From Pseudooceanicola onchidii (lineage in GTDB: Bacteria > Pseudomonadota > Alphaproteobacteria > Rhodobacterales > Rhodobacteraceae), in assembly GCF_004959925.1 (NCBI RefSeq), contig NZ_SPUW01000001.1, positions 124,001 through 188,000 of the forward strand: a DNA stretch of 64,000 nt, read 5' to 3'. Position numbers and translations under genes: made by a program. The notes below the pieces were generated by a model. The model was not told where the DNA came from and ran no database searches. It was given only the letters and a program-made list of their open reading frames with translations. Below are positions 41,370-51,457 of this stretch, one piece after another. The first letter of the stretch is position 1. Each line of letters begins with the position of its first letter.

Positions 41370-42728
41370 ATGACCGAGGCTGCAACGACAACCCACGGCG
41401 GGGGCAAGATGTCACTGACCGTCAAGGTTCTGATCGGGATGGGCGCGGGGCTTGTCCTTGGTGTCATCTTCAACATGATCGACAGCGACTTCATCAACAC
41501 GCATATCGCGGGTGGGCTGTTTGCCATGATCGGCAAGATGTTCGTGAACGCGCTGAAGATGCTGGTCGTCCCGCTGGTGTTCTTCTCGCTCATCTGCGGG
41601 GTCACCGGGATCGGCGACATCCGCGTGCTGGGACGTGTCGGAGGCAAGAGCCTTGTCCTCTACCTTTTCACCACGGCACTGGCGATTTCCATCGCGATCC
41701 TGCTGGCGCTGGCCGTCGGGCCGGGCGTCGGTTTCAACATGGAAGGCGTCGATACCTCGGGTATCACCGGGAAAGAGGCGCCAAGCGTCTGGAACGTCTT
41801 TGCTGCCATCGTGCCGACCAACCCCGTCGCGGCCTTTGCCAATGGCGACATGCTGCAGGTCATCTTCTACACGGTCGTGCTGGGCGTGGCGGTGCTGATG
41901 CTGGGGGGCAAGTCGAAACCCTTCATCGAGGCCTGCGAATACATGAACGAGGTGATGATGAAGGTCGTCACCATCGTCATGGCCGCCGCCCCGATCGGCG
42001 TCTTCTGCCTGATCGCCAAGACCTTCACGGAACAGGGGATCGAACTGTTCGGCCCGGTTCTGGCCTATGTCATCACGCTGGTCGTGGCGCTGTTCCTGCA
42101 CCTCTTCGTGACGCTGATGATCATCCTCAAGGTCTTTTCGGGCCTCAACCCCTTCATCTTCATGAAGAAGATGCGGCCCGCGCAGATCTTCGCCTTTTCG
42201 ACCGCGTCCTCCAACGCCACCATTCCGGTCACGCTGCGGTCGGTCACGGAACGGGTCGGCGTCGACAATTCCGTCGCCTCCTTCTGCGTGCCCTTCGGCG
42301 CGACGATCAACATGGACGGCACCGCGATCATGCAGGGTGTCGCGACGGTCTTCCTGGCCAATGTCTATGGCATCGATCTGGGCCTTGGCGGCTATATCAC
42401 CGTGATCGCCATGGCGGTTCTGGCCTCGATCGGGACTGCGGGGGTGCCGGGCGTCGGCCTTGTCATGCTGACCATGGTGCTGGGGCAGGTCGGCCTGCCG
42501 ATCGAAGGCATCGCCCTGATCCTTGGCGTGGACCGGCTCATGGACATGATCCGGACGGCGGTGAACATCACCGGGGACGCGGTCGTCTCGACCATCGTTG
42601 CCAAGGGTGAGGGCAAGGTCGACATGGCTGTCTTCAACGACCCCGACGCGGGTCTGCTGACCGAAAGTTCGCTTGATATTGACGAAGAGGCCGAGCGCGA
42701 CCTCGCACAATACGCAAAGCCGCATTGA
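41370..42728 (+). CDS. dicarboxylate/amino acid:cation symporter (DAACS family)
   Basis: A 452-residue inner-membrane carrier related to DctA and GltP. The re-entrant loop HP1 region has [19 protein letters not shown], the sodium-coordinating NMDGT is in [12 protein letters not shown], and [20 protein letters not shown] with [20 protein letters not shown] form HP2/TM8. These identify a Na+ or H+-coupled C4-dicarboxylate or glutamate/aspartate importer. ACAGGAGG precedes the ATG. Glutamate versus dicarboxylate preference cannot be decided. Confidence 0.93.
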   Translation: MTEAATTTHGGGKMSLTVKVLIGMGAGLVLGVIFNMIDSDFINTHIAGGLFAMIGKMFVNALKMLVVPLVFFSLICGVTGIGDIRVLGRVGGKSLVLYLFTTALAISIAILLALAVGPGVGFNMEGVDTSGITGKEAPSVWNVFAAIVPTNPVAAFANGDMLQVIFYTVVLGVAVLMLGGKSKPFIEACEYMNEVMMKVVTIVMAAAPIGVFCLIAKTFTEQGIELFGPVLAYVITLVVALFLHLFVTLMIILKVFSGLNPFIFMKKMRPAQIFAFSTASSNATIPVTLRSVTERVGVDNSVASFCVPFGATINMDGTAIMQGVATVFLANVYGIDLGLGGYITVIAMAVLASIGTAGVPGVGLVMLTMVLGQVGLPIEGIALILGVDRLMDMIRTAVNITGDAVVSTIVAKGEGKVDMAVFNDPDAGLLTESSLDIDEEAERDLAQYAKPH

Positions 42729-42750
42729 CCGGGGCCACCGGTTGACCAGC

Positions 42751-42776
42751 CCGCCGACCCGCGACAGGGTCGGCGG
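42751..42776 (+). terminator. hairpin after the dicarboxylate symporter
   Basis: Perfect 10-base stem CCGCCGACCC / GGGTCGGCGG with a six-base loop, 22 bases past the stop; no T-run. Confidence 0.5.
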
Positions 42777-42825
42777 ATGATACGACCCGCACCGGGGTAT
42801 CAGGTTGACCAACAAAGGAACCGAC

Positions 42826-43401
42826 ATGAAACGCACCCTCACTTCCCTTGCCCTTCTGCTGACCGCCACGCCGGCCTCCGCGCATCTTCCGCCCGGCGAA
42901 TATGGGTCCGTCGCGGCCGGGATCACGCATCCGCTGTTCGGGCTGGATCATGTGCTTGCCATGGTCGCCGTCGGCCTCTGGGCCGCGATGCTGGGCGGAC
43001 GGGCGCTGTGGCAGGTGCCGGGCGCCTTCGTCGCGGCGATGGCCACGGGCTTTGCGCTGGCGCTGACCGGTATGCCGCTGCCGCTGGTCGAACCGATGAT
43101 CCTGGCCTCGACCGTGGTGCTGGGCGCCCTGGTGGCCATGGCCCTGCGGGTCGATGTGCGCCTCTGCATGGGTCTCGTCGCTGTCTTTGCCCTCTTCCAC
43201 GGCCACGCGCACGGAGGAGAGCTGGGTGAGGCGTCGGCCCTGCGGTTCGGTGTCGGCTTCGTGCTGGCCACCGCTGCCCTTCACGGGCTGGGCCTTGGCC
43301 TGGGTCTTCTCATCACCCGGATGGCGGGGCAGGGGCAGCCCCTGCTGCGCGCCCTGGGTGGGCTGACCGCGCTGGCGGGCGTCGCGCTGTCGCTGGGTTG
43401 A
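42826..43401 (+). CDS. HupE/UreJ family membrane protein
   Basis: A 191-residue inner-membrane protein with a signal-like N-terminus (MKRTLTSLALLLTATPASA) and about six membrane segments. THPLFGLDHVLAMVAVGLWA is the nearly invariant HupE/UreJ motif, and ALFHGHAHGGE supplies a His cluster likely to bind metal. The family transports nickel or cobalt. No hydrogenase or urease genes are visible here, so the metal and consumer are unknown. AAAGGA precedes the ATG. Confidence 0.88.
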   Translation: MKRTLTSLALLLTATPASAHLPPGEYGSVAAGITHPLFGLDHVLAMVAVGLWAAMLGGRALWQVPGAFVAAMATGFALALTGMPLPLVEPMILASTVVLGALVAMALRVDVRLCMGLVAVFALFHGHAHGGELGEASALRFGVGFVLATAALHGLGLGLGLLITRMAGQGQPLLRALGGLTALAGVALSLG

Positions 43402-43417
43402 GACCCCGATGCTGACC

Positions 43418-43439
43418 GGCCCGGCGACGCCGCCGGGCC
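43418..43439 (+). terminator. terminator after hupE
   Basis: Perfect 9-base stem GGCCCGGCG / CGCCGGGCC with a four-base loop, ahead of the TPP riboswitch. Confidence 0.6.
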
Positions 43440-43477
43440 CCCTTGCACTCCGCTTGCCGCCGCACTAACGTCCGCCT

Positions 43478-43557
43478 CACCTCGGGGTGCCCACTGGGCT
43501 GAGATGCAGATGCGAACCCGTTGAACCTGAACCGGCTAGAACCGGCGGAGGGAAGGT
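43478..43557 (+). promoter_or_regulatory. TPP (thi-box) riboswitch
   Basis: The conserved thi-box parts appear in order: CTCGGGGTGCCC, then GGGCTGAGATG (the CUGAGA bulge that binds the pyrimidine), then ACCCGTTGAACCTGAACCGG, then GCGGAGGGAAGG. It lies 60 bases before thiB. Downstream, TCCTCC (43587-43592) can pair with the thiB Shine-Dalgarno GGAGGA (43609-43614), so binding of thiamine pyrophosphate should favour hiding the ribosome site and reduce thiamine uptake. Confidence 0.93.
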
Positions 43558-43619
43558 CACGCGGAACGCCCAAGGCTCGCCCGCACTCCTCCTTTCGCCC
43601 GTCGCAATGGAGGATGTGA

Positions 43620-44597
43620 ATGAAACATCTTATCACCGCTACGGGTCTTGTCCTTGCCACGCAGGCCGTGGCCGAGACACCCGTTCTCAATGTCTACACC
43701 TACGACAGCTTTGCCACCGAATGGGGCCCCGGCCCCGCGATCGAGGAAGGCTTCGAAGCGCAATGCGGCTGTGACCTCAAATGGGTCACCGCAGGCGATG
43801 GTGCGGCGCTGCTGTCGCGCCTGCGTCTGGAAGGCGAGGGCACCGAGGCCGACGTGGTCCTTGGGCTTGACACCAACCTGACCGCCGCCGCGCGGGACAC
43901 CGGGCTTTTTGCACCGCAGACGGTCAGCGCAGACTACGCGCTGCCGATCGCATGGTCCGATGACACCTTCGTGCCCTTCGACTGGGGCTATTTCGCCTTC
44001 GTCGGCAATGCCGAAGACCCCAAGCCCGCGAACTTCCGCGCGCTGGCCGACAGTGACCGCCGCGTGGTGATCCAGGATCCGCGCTCGTCTACCCCGGGGC
44101 TGGGCCTGCTGCTCTGGATCAAGGCGGCCTATGGGGACGAGGCCCCGCAGGTCTGGGCCGACCTCAAGGACAACATCGTCACCGTCACGCCCGGCTGGTC
44201 CGAGGCCTACGGCATGTTCCTGGACGGTGAGGCGGACCTGGTGCTGTCCTACACCACCTCGCCCGCCTACCACGTGATCGCCGAGGAAGACGCCAGCAAG
44301 GTGGCGCTGCCCTTCGACGAAGGCCATTACCTTCAGGTCGAGGTTGCAGGCGCCGTGGCCGGTTCGGACCAACCCGAGCTGGCGCAGGCCTTCCTTGCCT
44401 ACCTCGCCTCGGATGCCGCGCAGTCGGTGATCCCGACCACCAACTGGATGTACCCGGCCGTCACCCCCGAAGGTGGGCTGCCGGACGGATTCACGGATCT
44501 GGTGACCCCTGCCAAATCCCTGCTGGTGCCTGAAGGCGACGTGCCCGCAATGCGGGACGCGGCGCTGGAAGAATGGCGCGCAGCCCTGTCGCAGTGA
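43620..44597 (+). CDS. thiB: thiamine ABC transporter, substrate-binding protein
   Basis: A 325-residue periplasmic protein with a short signal (about residues 1-19, ending AVA-ETP). Its mature start VLNVYTYDSFATEWGPGP is the ThiB/TbpA signature, and the later TNWMYPAV matches the ligand pocket region. It captures thiamine or its phosphates for ThiP/ThiQ. GGAGGATGTGA precedes the ATG and is a likely target of the riboswitch. It heads the thiBPQ operon and overlaps thiP by 25 bases. Confidence 0.95.
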   Translation: MKHLITATGLVLATQAVAETPVLNVYTYDSFATEWGPGPAIEEGFEAQCGCDLKWVTAGDGAALLSRLRLEGEGTEADVVLGLDTNLTAAARDTGLFAPQTVSADYALPIAWSDDTFVPFDWGYFAFVGNAEDPKPANFRALADSDRRVVIQDPRSSTPGLGLLLWIKAAYGDEAPQVWADLKDNIVTVTPGWSEAYGMFLDGEADLVLSYTTSPAYHVIAEEDASKVALPFDEGHYLQVEVAGAVAGSDQPELAQAFLAYLASDAAQSVIPTTNWMYPAVTPEGGLPDGFTDLVTPAKSLLVPEGDVPAMRDAALEEWRAALSQ

Positions 44598-46105
44598 TCC
44601 TGGGCGGCGCGGTGGCCCTTGCGGTCGCCGCGCTGATCCTCGGCCCCCTCGCCGCCGTGCTCTGGCACGCGGGCGGGGCGGGCTGGCCATCGCCGTCCGA
44701 CTGGTCCGCCGTGCGGTTCACGGTCTGGCAGGCGGTCCTTTCGGCCGTGCTCAGCGGGGCGCTGGCGATCCCGGTGGCCCGCGCGCTGGCACGGCGCCGG
44801 TTTCTGGGGCGCGGGGTCATGATCCTGGCGCTTGGCGCGCCTTTCATCCTGCCGGTGGTGGCGGCCATCGCCGGGCTGCTGGCGCTGTTCGGGCGCAATG
44901 GCGTCCTCAACTCGGCGCTGGCGGCCTTTGGTCTGCCGGGGATCGAGATCTTCGGGCTGCATGGTGTCTTGCTGGCCCACGTATTTTTCAACCTCCCGCT
45001 GGCGGTGCGGCTGTTGCTGGAAGGCTGGCGTGCGATCCCGGCGGAGCGATTCCGGCTGGCCGCGCAGCTGGACATGCCGCCCGGCGCGGTGTTCCGTTTG
45101 ATCGAATGGCCGATGCTGCGGCAACGGATGCCCGGCGTGCTGGCGGTGGTCTTCGCGATCTGTCTGTCCAGCTTTGCGGTCGTGCTGATCCTGGGCGGTG
45201 GCCCGGCGGCCACCACGATCGAACTGGCGATCTACCAGGCGTTTTCCTTCGATTTCGACCTGGGCCGCGCGGCGACGCTGGCGGTCCTGCAATTGATCAT
45301 GGTGACCGTCGCGGCCCTTCTTGCGCTGCGCCTGGCACGGACCGACGGGATGGGCGCGGGCCTTGACCGCCCCATGGCGATCTGGACCGACCGGCCCGGG
45401 CTGCGTGTCCAGGACGCGGCGGTTCTGATCCTGACGGCGCTCTTCATCGCCGCGCCGATGGTGCTGCTGGTCATCCAGGGCCTGCCCGCGCTGGTGCAGA
45501 TGCCTGCCGTGGTCTGGTCCGCCGCGCTGACCTCGCTGGCGGTGGCGCTGGCCTCGACCGGGATCGCGGTGCTGGCGGGCCTCGCGCTCGCCCTGCCGCG
45601 ACGGGGGCTTTATGACAGCATCGCGATGATGACGCTGGCCGCGTCGCCGCTGGTGCTGGGGACGGGGCTGTTCCTGCTGATCCGACCCTTCGCCTTTCCC
45701 GGCAATCACATCCTGGCCATCACGGCGGTGGTGAACGCCGCCGCCGCGCTGCCCTTCGTGCTGCGCAGCCTCGCCCCTGATCTGCACGCGACCGAGGACG
45801 GGTTCGGGCGGCTGGCGGACAGCCTTGACCTGAGAGGATGGGCGCGGCTGCGCTGGTTGATCCTGCCCCGCCTGCGCCGCCCGCTTGGGTTCGCGGCAGG
45901 CCTGGCGGCGGCGCTCTCCATGGGGGATCTTGGGGTCATCGCGCTGTTTCCGCCGCCCGACACCGCCACGCTTCCCCTGCAGATCTACCGCCTGATGGGC
46001 GCCTACCGGATGGAGGCCGCCGCCGCGGCAAGCCTGCTTCTGGTCGCGCTCAGCTTCGGGCTTTTTGCGGTTTTCGACAGGATTGGCCGACATGCTGACA
46101 CTTGA
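44573..46105 (+). CDS. thiP: thiamine ABC transporter permease
   Basis: A 510-residue inner-membrane protein formed of two fused permease halves, about 12 membrane segments. EAA-like loops appear as EGWRAIPAERFRLAAQLDMP (first half) and DSLDLRGWARLRWLILPRLRR (second half), which dock onto ThiQ. Starts 25 bases inside thiB and its end overlaps thiQ by 14 bases, so the three proteins are made in step. Confidence 0.94.
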   Translation: MARSPVAVILGGAVALAVAALILGPLAAVLWHAGGAGWPSPSDWSAVRFTVWQAVLSAVLSGALAIPVARALARRRFLGRGVMILALGAPFILPVVAAIAGLLALFGRNGVLNSALAAFGLPGIEIFGLHGVLLAHVFFNLPLAVRLLLEGWRAIPAERFRLAAQLDMPPGAVFRLIEWPMLRQRMPGVLAVVFAICLSSFAVVLILGGGPAATTIELAIYQAFSFDFDLGRAATLAVLQLIMVTVAALLALRLARTDGMGAGLDRPMAIWTDRPGLRVQDAAVLILTALFIAAPMVLLVIQGLPALVQMPAVVWSAALTSLAVALASTGIAVLAGLALALPRRGLYDSIAMMTLAASPLVLGTGLFLLIRPFAFPGNHILAITAVVNAAAALPFVLRSLAPDLHATEDGFGRLADSLDLRGWARLRWLILPRLRRPLGFAAGLAAALSMGDLGVIALFPPPDTATLPLQIYRLMGAYRMEAAAAASLLLVALSFGLFAVFDRIGRHADT

Positions 46106-46784
46106 GGCCCTGACCCTGCGACAGGGCGACTTCACCCTGCACGCCGACTGGACACTGGCCCCCGGTGCCCGTCTTGCCTTGATCGGCCCCTCGGGGGCAG
46201 GCAAGTCGACGGTGCTGGCGTCCATCGCCGGGTTCCTTGATCCCGAGGCCGGGCGTATCCTGTGGGAGGGGCGCGATCTGCGCGGCACGCCGCCGGGCAA
46301 GCGGCCGGTCGCGATGCTGTTCCAGGACGGCAACCTGTTCCCGCATCTGACGGTCGCCCGCAACGTGGGGCTGGGGATCCGTCCGGATCTGAAGCTGACG
46401 GCTGCGGATCGCGACAGGGTCAGCGCCGCGCTGACCCGGGTCGGGCTGGCCGGGATGGAAGATCGCATGCCCGGCAGTCTGTCGGGCGGACAGCAAAGCC
46501 GCGTGGCCCTGGCGCGGGTGCTGGTGATGGACCGGCCCCTGTTGCTGCTGGACGAACCCTTCGCCGCGCTTGGCCCCGCGCTGCGGGCCGAGATGCTGGA
46601 ACTGGTCAGCGCGCTCTGTGACGACACCGGCGCGACGCTGGTCATGGTCAGCCACGCGCCCGAGGATGCACAGCGGATCACCGGGCTGACCTGCGTGGTT
46701 GCAGACGGGCAGGCCGCGCCGCCGGTCGACACGGCGGCGGTCTTTGCAGATCCGCCGCAGGTTCTGCGGGATTATCTGGGGTAG
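46092..46784 (+). CDS. thiQ: thiamine ABC transporter ATP-binding protein
   Basis: A 230-residue ABC ATPase. Walker A GPSGAGKST is near residue 36, the Q-loop is in FQDGNLFPHLTVARNV, the signature LSGGQQSRVALAR near residue 130 and Walker B LLLLDEPFAALG near residue 152; the D-loop and H-loop (MVSHAPED) follow. The start is ATG 46092 (MLTLEALTLRQGD), inside the thiP end. It powers thiamine import. A terminator is shared with the convergent petC gene. The 46785-46960 stretch holds nothing else I can recognise. Confidence 0.95.
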   Translation: MLTLEALTLRQGDFTLHADWTLAPGARLALIGPSGAGKSTVLASIAGFLDPEAGRILWEGRDLRGTPPGKRPVAMLFQDGNLFPHLTVARNVGLGIRPDLKLTAADRDRVSAALTRVGLAGMEDRMPGSLSGGQQSRVALARVLVMDRPLLLLDEPFAALGPALRAEMLELVSALCDDTGATLVMVSHAPEDAQRITGLTCVVADGQAAPPVDTAAVFADPPQVLRDYLG

Positions 46785-46963
46785 GTCTTGGCGTTTATGC
46801 CGCGCTGACCCGAGACAGGCGATCGGGGCAAGCCGCTGTCCTGAGCGGGCGCGCGCCTTCGACTGAAGGCCTTTGAATATCGCCCCGCCTTTCTAGTGCT
46901 GTCGCTACGCGCCCGATGCAATCAGTCGATCGCAGGACAGGGGCCGAAACCTCGTCCCAAACG

Positions 46964-46994
46964 AAAAACCCCCGCCGAATGGGCGGGGGTTTCT
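46964..46994 (-). terminator. bidirectional terminator between thiQ and petC
   Basis: Stem AACCCCCGCC / GGCGGGGGTT with a short GAATG loop; T-runs follow on both strands (TTTTT on the minus strand), 20 bases past the petC stop. Confidence 0.88.
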
Positions 46995-47014
46995 ATCTTG
47001 CCAACCTGATCGGA

Positions 47015-47806
47015 TCAGGCGTGCTTCTTGCCCTTGTGCGGGGCCCAGAGCTTCTTGTTGGTCAGGTAAAGCAGCGAGGACAGGATCACCAGGAAGACCA
47101 CCGCGACGAAGCCTGCGTGCTTGCGCGCCATCATCTTCGGCTCGGCCGCCCACATCAGGAAGGCCGCGATATCCTCGGCCTCGTGGTGCAGCTCGTTCGA
47201 GTGACCGTCGGCGAATTCCACGTCCTCACCGGCAAGCGGCGGGGCCATTGCGATCCAGCCGCCGGGGAAGGCGGTGTTCTCGTAATAGGTGGTGCCTGCT
47301 TCTTCCTTGGTCTCACCGGTGTAGCCGGTGAGCACGGACACGATGTACTCGGGTCCGCCGATGCCCTTGAAGAACTGGTTGATCCCCAGGCCGTAGGGCC
47401 CGTGGAAACCGGACCGTGCCTTCGCCATCAGGCTGAGGTCCGGTGCGTTCGGCAGGTTGGACTGCGGGAAGTGATCCGCCGGGATGGCCGGGCGGGTGTC
47501 GTCCAGTTCTGCATCGAAGGTCTCGAAGTTCTGGGACGCATAGGCGCGCACCTGATCTTCGGGAAGGTGCGGGCCGCCTTCGTCTGCCAGCGTCCGCAGC
47601 GGGACGTAGCGCAGACCGTGGCAGGCCGAACAGACCTCGGTGTAGATCTGCAGGCCGCGCTGCAGCTGGTTCTGGTCGAAGGTGCCGAACGGCCCTTCGA
47701 ACGAGAAGTCCGTGTCGTGGACATGGCCTTCGCTGCCTGCCGCCTGGGCGGCACCGGCCGTGACGGCCAGTGCTGCGAGGGCAGAGAGAGTGAACTTGCG
47801 GAACAT
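47015..47806 (-). CDS. petC: cytochrome c1 subunit of the bc1 complex
   Basis: A 263-residue c-type cytochrome. A signal peptide ([11 protein letters not shown]) is followed by the heme motif CSACH at residues 59-63 and the axial-Met segment [11 protein letters not shown]-terminal membrane anchor ([22 protein letters not shown]) holds it to the inner membrane with its heme in the periplasm. It takes electrons from the Rieske protein and passes them to soluble cytochrome c. Third gene of petABC, 15 bases after petB, ending at the shared terminator. Confidence 0.97.
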   Translation of the reverse strand: MFRKFTLSALAALAVTAGAAQAAGSEGHVHDTDFSFEGPFGTFDQNQLQRGLQIYTEVCSACHGLRYVPLRTLADEGGPHLPEDQVRAYASQNFETFDAELDDTRPAIPADHFPQSNLPNAPDLSLMAKARSGFHGPYGLGINQFFKGIGGPEYIVSVLTGYTGETKEEAGTTYYENTAFPGGWIAMAPPLAGEDVEFADGHSNELHHEAEDIAAFLMWAAEPKMMARKHAGFVAVVFLVILSSLLYLTNKKLWAPHKGKKHA

Positions 47807-47821
47807 GATCTCTGTCCTTTC

Positions 47822-49141
47822 TTATTCGGCAGGGGTCTTCGGGCCGTAGTGCGCCTTGAAGTCATCTTCAATGGTCGCAGGCTGCGGCAGGGGTTTCTCG
47901 ATCACACCGAGCAGCGGCAGGATCACCAGGAAGTAGGCGAACCAGTAGGCCGACCCGATCAGCGAGATGGTCGAATAGGGCGGTTCTGCCGGCATCGCGC
48001 CACACCACATCAGGACGAAGAAGTCGATCAGCAGCAGGTAGAACCACCATTTGAACATCGGACGGAACCGGCCGGACCGCACCGAAGAGGTGTCGAGCCA
48101 GGGCACCAGCGCCATGACGATGATCGCGCCGAACATCGCCAGGACCCCGAAGAACTTCGCGGTGACGATACCGCCGGTGACCCAGTTTGCCAGCATCACG
48201 ACCCAGACGTCCGCGGTGAAGGCACGCAGGATCGCGTAGAACGGCAGGAAGTACCATTCGGGAACGATGTGTGCGGGCGTCGCAAGCGGGTTGGCCTCGA
48301 TGTAGTTGTCGGGGTGGCCAAGGTAGTTCGGCATGAAGCCGACGATGGCGAAGAACACCAGCAGCACGATGGCCAGACCGACGAGATCCTTGATCACGAA
48401 GTAGGGCCAGAACGGCAGGGTGTCTTTCTCGGCTTCTTCCTTGGACCCGGTCCGCACCGGAACACCCGTCGGGTTGTTGTTGCCGGTCGAATGGAAGGCC
48501 CAGATGTGGACGATCACCAGACCTGCAATCACGAAGGGCAGCAGGTAGTGCAGCGAGAAGAAGCGGTTCAGCGTGGCGTTGTCCACGGCCGGCCCGCCCA
48601 GCAGGAAGGTCTGCAGCGTTTCGCCGATGAACGGGATCGCGCCGAAGAGGCCGGTGATCACGGTCGCACCCCAGAAGGACATCTGACCCCAGGGAAGAAC
48701 GTAGCCCATGAAGCCGGTGGCCATCATCAGCAGGTAGATGATCATGCCGACGATCCAGGTGACTTCGCGCGGGGCCTTGTAGGACCCGTAGAAGAGACCA
48801 CGGAAGATGTGGATGTAGACGGCGAAGAAGAACAGCGACGCACCGTTGGCGTGCAGATAGCGCAGCATGTGGCCGCCGCGCACGTCGCGCATGATGTGTT
48901 CGACGCTGGCGAAGGCCATGTCGACATGCGGAGTGTAGTGCATCACCAGAACGACGCCGGTGGCGATCTGCAGCACGAGGCAGAATGCAAGAACGATGCC
49001 CCAGATCCACCACCAGTTCAGGTTCTTGGGGGTGGGGATCATCAGGGTGTCATAGAGCAGGCCGACGACGGGAAGGCGGGAATGGAGCCACTTTTCCGCG
49101 CCGGTCTTCGGCTCGTAGTGATCGTGGGGAATGCCGGACAT
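47822..49141 (-). CDS. petB: cytochrome b subunit of the bc1 complex
   Basis: A 439-residue inner-membrane protein with eight helices and two b hemes. [20 protein letters not shown] is the Qo-site region, the heme-ligating histidines lie in [21 protein letters not shown] and [18 protein letters not shown], and the PEWY quartet is in [11 protein letters not shown]. It oxidises quinol at Qo and reduces quinone at Qi. It is the second gene of the operon, 12 bases after petA. Confidence 0.98.
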   Translation of the reverse strand: MSGIPHDHYEPKTGAEKWLHSRLPVVGLLYDTLMIPTPKNLNWWWIWGIVLAFCLVLQIATGVVLVMHYTPHVDMAFASVEHIMRDVRGGHMLRYLHANGASLFFFAVYIHIFRGLFYGSYKAPREVTWIVGMIIYLLMMATGFMGYVLPWGQMSFWGATVITGLFGAIPFIGETLQTFLLGGPAVDNATLNRFFSLHYLLPFVIAGLVIVHIWAFHSTGNNNPTGVPVRTGSKEEAEKDTLPFWPYFVIKDLVGLAIVLLVFFAIVGFMPNYLGHPDNYIEANPLATPAHIVPEWYFLPFYAILRAFTADVWVVMLANWVTGGIVTAKFFGVLAMFGAIIVMALVPWLDTSSVRSGRFRPMFKWWFYLLLIDFFVLMWCGAMPAEPPYSTISLIGSAYWFAYFLVILPLLGVIEKPLPQPATIEDDFKAHYGPKTPAE

Positions 49142-49153
49142 AAGTTACCTCCC

Positions 49154-49723
49154 TCAGCCCAGGACGATCTCGGTGCCCTCGAAGCGGGCAGTCGGAACGG
49201 GCAGGTTTTCGGGCGCGGGCCCTTTGCGAATACGGCCGGCGGTGTCGTAGTGCGACCCGTGGCACGGGCAGAACCAGCCGCCGAAGTCACCGGCGCCATC
49301 GCCAAGCGGGACGCAGCCAAGGTGGGTGCAGACGCCCATCATGACCAGCCACTCTTCGCCGCCCTCTTCGTTGGGCAGGCTGCGGTTCACGTCGGTGGCC
49401 GGCGATCCGGCGTCGATGTTTGCGTTCCGGGCTTCCGGATCGGGCAGCGAAGACACGTCGACATCGTTCGCGGCCGTGACCTCTTCTTCGGTACGGCGGC
49501 GGATGAAGACCGGCTTGCCGCGCCATTTCACGGTCAGCTGGGTGCCGGGTTCAAGGCCGGACACGTCGACACGGATCGACGACAGCGCCTGAACATCGGC
49601 AGAGGGATTCATCTGGTTGACCAGCGGCCAGACGGCCGCGCCTGTTGCGACGGCACCGGCGCCAGCGGTGGCATAGTAGAGGAAGTCCCTACGGGTGCCT
49701 GCGTGATCTTCTGCGTGGGACAC
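49154..49723 (-). CDS. petA: Rieske iron-sulfur subunit of the bc1 complex
   Basis: A 189-residue protein with a Tat-like N-terminus ([20 protein letters not shown]) that stays as a membrane anchor. The [2Fe-2S] site is CTHLGC at residues 132-137 and CPCHGSH at 152-158. The start is the GTG at 49723: its product [15 protein letters not shown] fits the Rhodobacter family start, and GGAG lies nine bases upstream; an in-frame ATG further out would add 19 unrelated residues. First gene of petABC; about 220 bases of promoter region separate it from a divergent barrel gene. Confidence 0.96.
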   Translation of the reverse strand: MSHAEDHAGTRRDFLYYATAGAGAVATGAAVWPLVNQMNPSADVQALSSIRVDVSGLEPGTQLTVKWRGKPVFIRRRTEEEVTAANDVDVSSLPDPEARNANIDAGSPATDVNRSLPNEEGGEEWLVMMGVCTHLGCVPLGDGAGDFGGWFCPCHGSHYDTAGRIRKGPAPENLPVPTARFEGTEIVLG

Positions 49724-49943
49724 GAGGTAAGCTCCATTCTTCGGCCGGGACGGCCAGATACGACTCATGGGCCGGACCACAGAGGTCCTGCCGGTCCGAG
49801 CCGGTGTTTAACGGCGGTTTTTCGCGCCGTCCAGCATACAATCGGCCACATTCGACAGGGGTGCGCTTGTGTCGCGCTTGAGCGGCCCTATCTGAGGGTG
49901 TAAGCATCCCGCACATCCAAGGCCGGTCACGAAAGACGCGAAC

Positions 49944-50609
49944 ATGCTGAAAGCCATGAAGATCTCCCTTCCCGTTGCGGCAGCCGCCGCCGCGCTGACC
50001 CTTTCGCAGCCCGCGCAGGCCGAGGTCGAGCTGAGCTTCTACACCGGCTACCAGACCTCTCCGCACAGCCGCATCACCGGGGTGCGTGGTAGCGGCGGCG
50101 GTGCTTATTCGAACCTGATCGGCTGGCAGGGCAAGAGCTTCGAGATGCCGCCCTATTACGGTGTCCGGGCCACCTGGTGGCGCGACAACGACATCGGTTT
50201 CGGCGTCGAATTCAGCCACAACAAGGCCTATGCCCCCGCGGCCGAGATGCCCGCAGGCTTCACCCGGCTCGAATTCACCGATGGCCACAACATCATCACC
50301 GCCAATGTCTCCAAGCGCTGGACGAACAAGTGGGGCAGCGTGACGCCCTATGTCAGCGGTGGCCTGGGCATCGCACTGCCGCATGTCGACGTGACCGAAG
50401 GCACCAACCGTACGTTCGGCTATCAGCTGACCGGCCCGGCCATGCGCCTGACCGCCGGTGCGAAATATGCCTTCAACGATCAGTGGTCGGTCTTCGGCGA
50501 ATACCAGTTCACCTGGTCCCAGAACTCCGCCAACCTGGCGGGTGGCGGCACGATGGAAGGGCGCATCCTGTCGAACGCGCTCAACGTCGGTGTCGGCTTC
50601 AGCTTCTGA
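49944..50609 (+). CDS. outer membrane beta-barrel protein (LpxQ-like)
   Basis: A 221-residue protein with a signal peptide (cleavage after QPAQA), alternating beta-strand text and a C-terminal Phe (VGVGFSF), all expected of an outer-membrane barrel. The mature start VELSFYTGYQTSPHSRI resembles rhizobial lipid A oxidase LpxQ, which converts the proximal glucosamine of lipid A to aminogluconate; this match is from memory of the family and the oxidase role is inferred. It is divergent from petA and ends at a strong terminator. Confidence 0.75.
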   Translation: MLKAMKISLPVAAAAAALTLSQPAQAEVELSFYTGYQTSPHSRITGVRGSGGGAYSNLIGWQGKSFEMPPYYGVRATWWRDNDIGFGVEFSHNKAYAPAAEMPAGFTRLEFTDGHNIITANVSKRWTNKWGSVTPYVSGGLGIALPHVDVTEGTNRTFGYQLTGPAMRLTAGAKYAFNDQWSVFGEYQFTWSQNSANLAGGGTMEGRILSNALNVGVGFSF

Positions 50610-50647
50610 TCCGGCCCATACCCGACCTTTCGTCCCGATGAACGACC

Positions 50648-50678
50648 GGCAGATACCCCATGGGTGTCTGCCTTTTTT
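50648..50678 (+). terminator. intrinsic terminator after the barrel gene
   Basis: Stem GGCAGATACCC / GGGTGTCTGCC with a three-base loop followed by TTTTTT, 38 bases past the stop. Confidence 0.93.
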
Positions 50679-50800
50679 CTTGTGCAACGCGGCGGGTACA
50701 GGGTCAGGTGCACCCCGCGTGGGATAACGGCGCGCCGCAGACCACAGACCCGGAACTGCCGCCGCGCCGCCGCCATGTCGCGGCGGCGCGAGGCGAACTC

Positions 50801-51400
50801 TCAGGGCGCGGTGGCGGCCATGGACGGGCGTTCGCCGAACTGCGTGAACCACCGGGCCAGCTCGGGGCAGGTGGCGCGCCAGTCACGGTCCGCGTGGCGG
50901 AAGTCGAGGTAGCCAAGCGCGCAGGCCACGGCGATCTGGCCCGCGTCGACCGGCCCGTTCAGATGGCCCATCCAGCGGTCATTGATCGCCTGCACGCCGC
51001 CAATCGCCTTGCCCCACTGCGCTTCGATCCAACCGTCGAACACCTTGTCTTCGGGCCGCACGCGGGTCTCGTAGACCATCAGCACGCCTGCCTCCATGAC
51101 ACCGTCCGCCGTCGCCTCAAGCGTCAGCACGTCCCAGATCCGCGCCTCGGGATAGAGCGTGCCGCCCGCGCGGTCGTTCAGGAACCGCGTGATCACGCGG
51201 CTGTCGACCAGCGTCGGCCCCTCGTCCCGCACCAGCGCCGGCAGCTTGCCAAGCGGGTTCGCGGCCTTCAGCGCCGGGTCGGTCGCCACGGCGGTGGTAT
51301 TGGTCGGGATCAGCTCGACCTGATCGACCTGGCCGGTTTCATGCAGCGTGACCATGACCTTGCGGACAAAGGGCGATGCGGGGGAATGGAAAAGTTTCAT
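50801..51400 (-). CDS. glutathione S-transferase family protein
   Basis: A 199-residue cytoplasmic thioredoxin-fold/alpha-helical protein. MKLFHSPASPFVRKVMVTLHE is a GST N-terminal domain with a Ser at the usual catalytic position, ANPLGKLPALVRDEGPTLVDSRVI carries the cis-Pro and glutathione-binding ESxxI-like segment, and ALGYLDFRHAD lies in the helical C-domain. It may conjugate glutathione or work in detoxification; substrate unknown. A GC-rich hairpin lies just downstream near 50764-50790. It precedes no co-directional gene; the PaiB-like gene upstream is 57 bases away. Confidence 0.88.
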   Translation of the reverse strand: MKLFHSPASPFVRKVMVTLHETGQVDQVELIPTNTTAVATDPALKAANPLGKLPALVRDEGPTLVDSRVITRFLNDRAGGTLYPEARIWDVLTLEATADGVMEAGVLMVYETRVRPEDKVFDGWIEAQWGKAIGGVQAINDRWMGHLNGPVDAGQIAVACALGYLDFRHADRDWRATCPELARWFTQFGERPSMAATAP

Positions 51401-51457
51401 CTGGATCTCCTCGTTCGCGCCGACCCTAGGTCTGCGCGGCGCGGCTGTCCATGTCCC

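Noticed and set aside
46916-49903. 995-codon open frame on the plus strand
   Set aside because: Antisense to petABC, which is beyond doubt.
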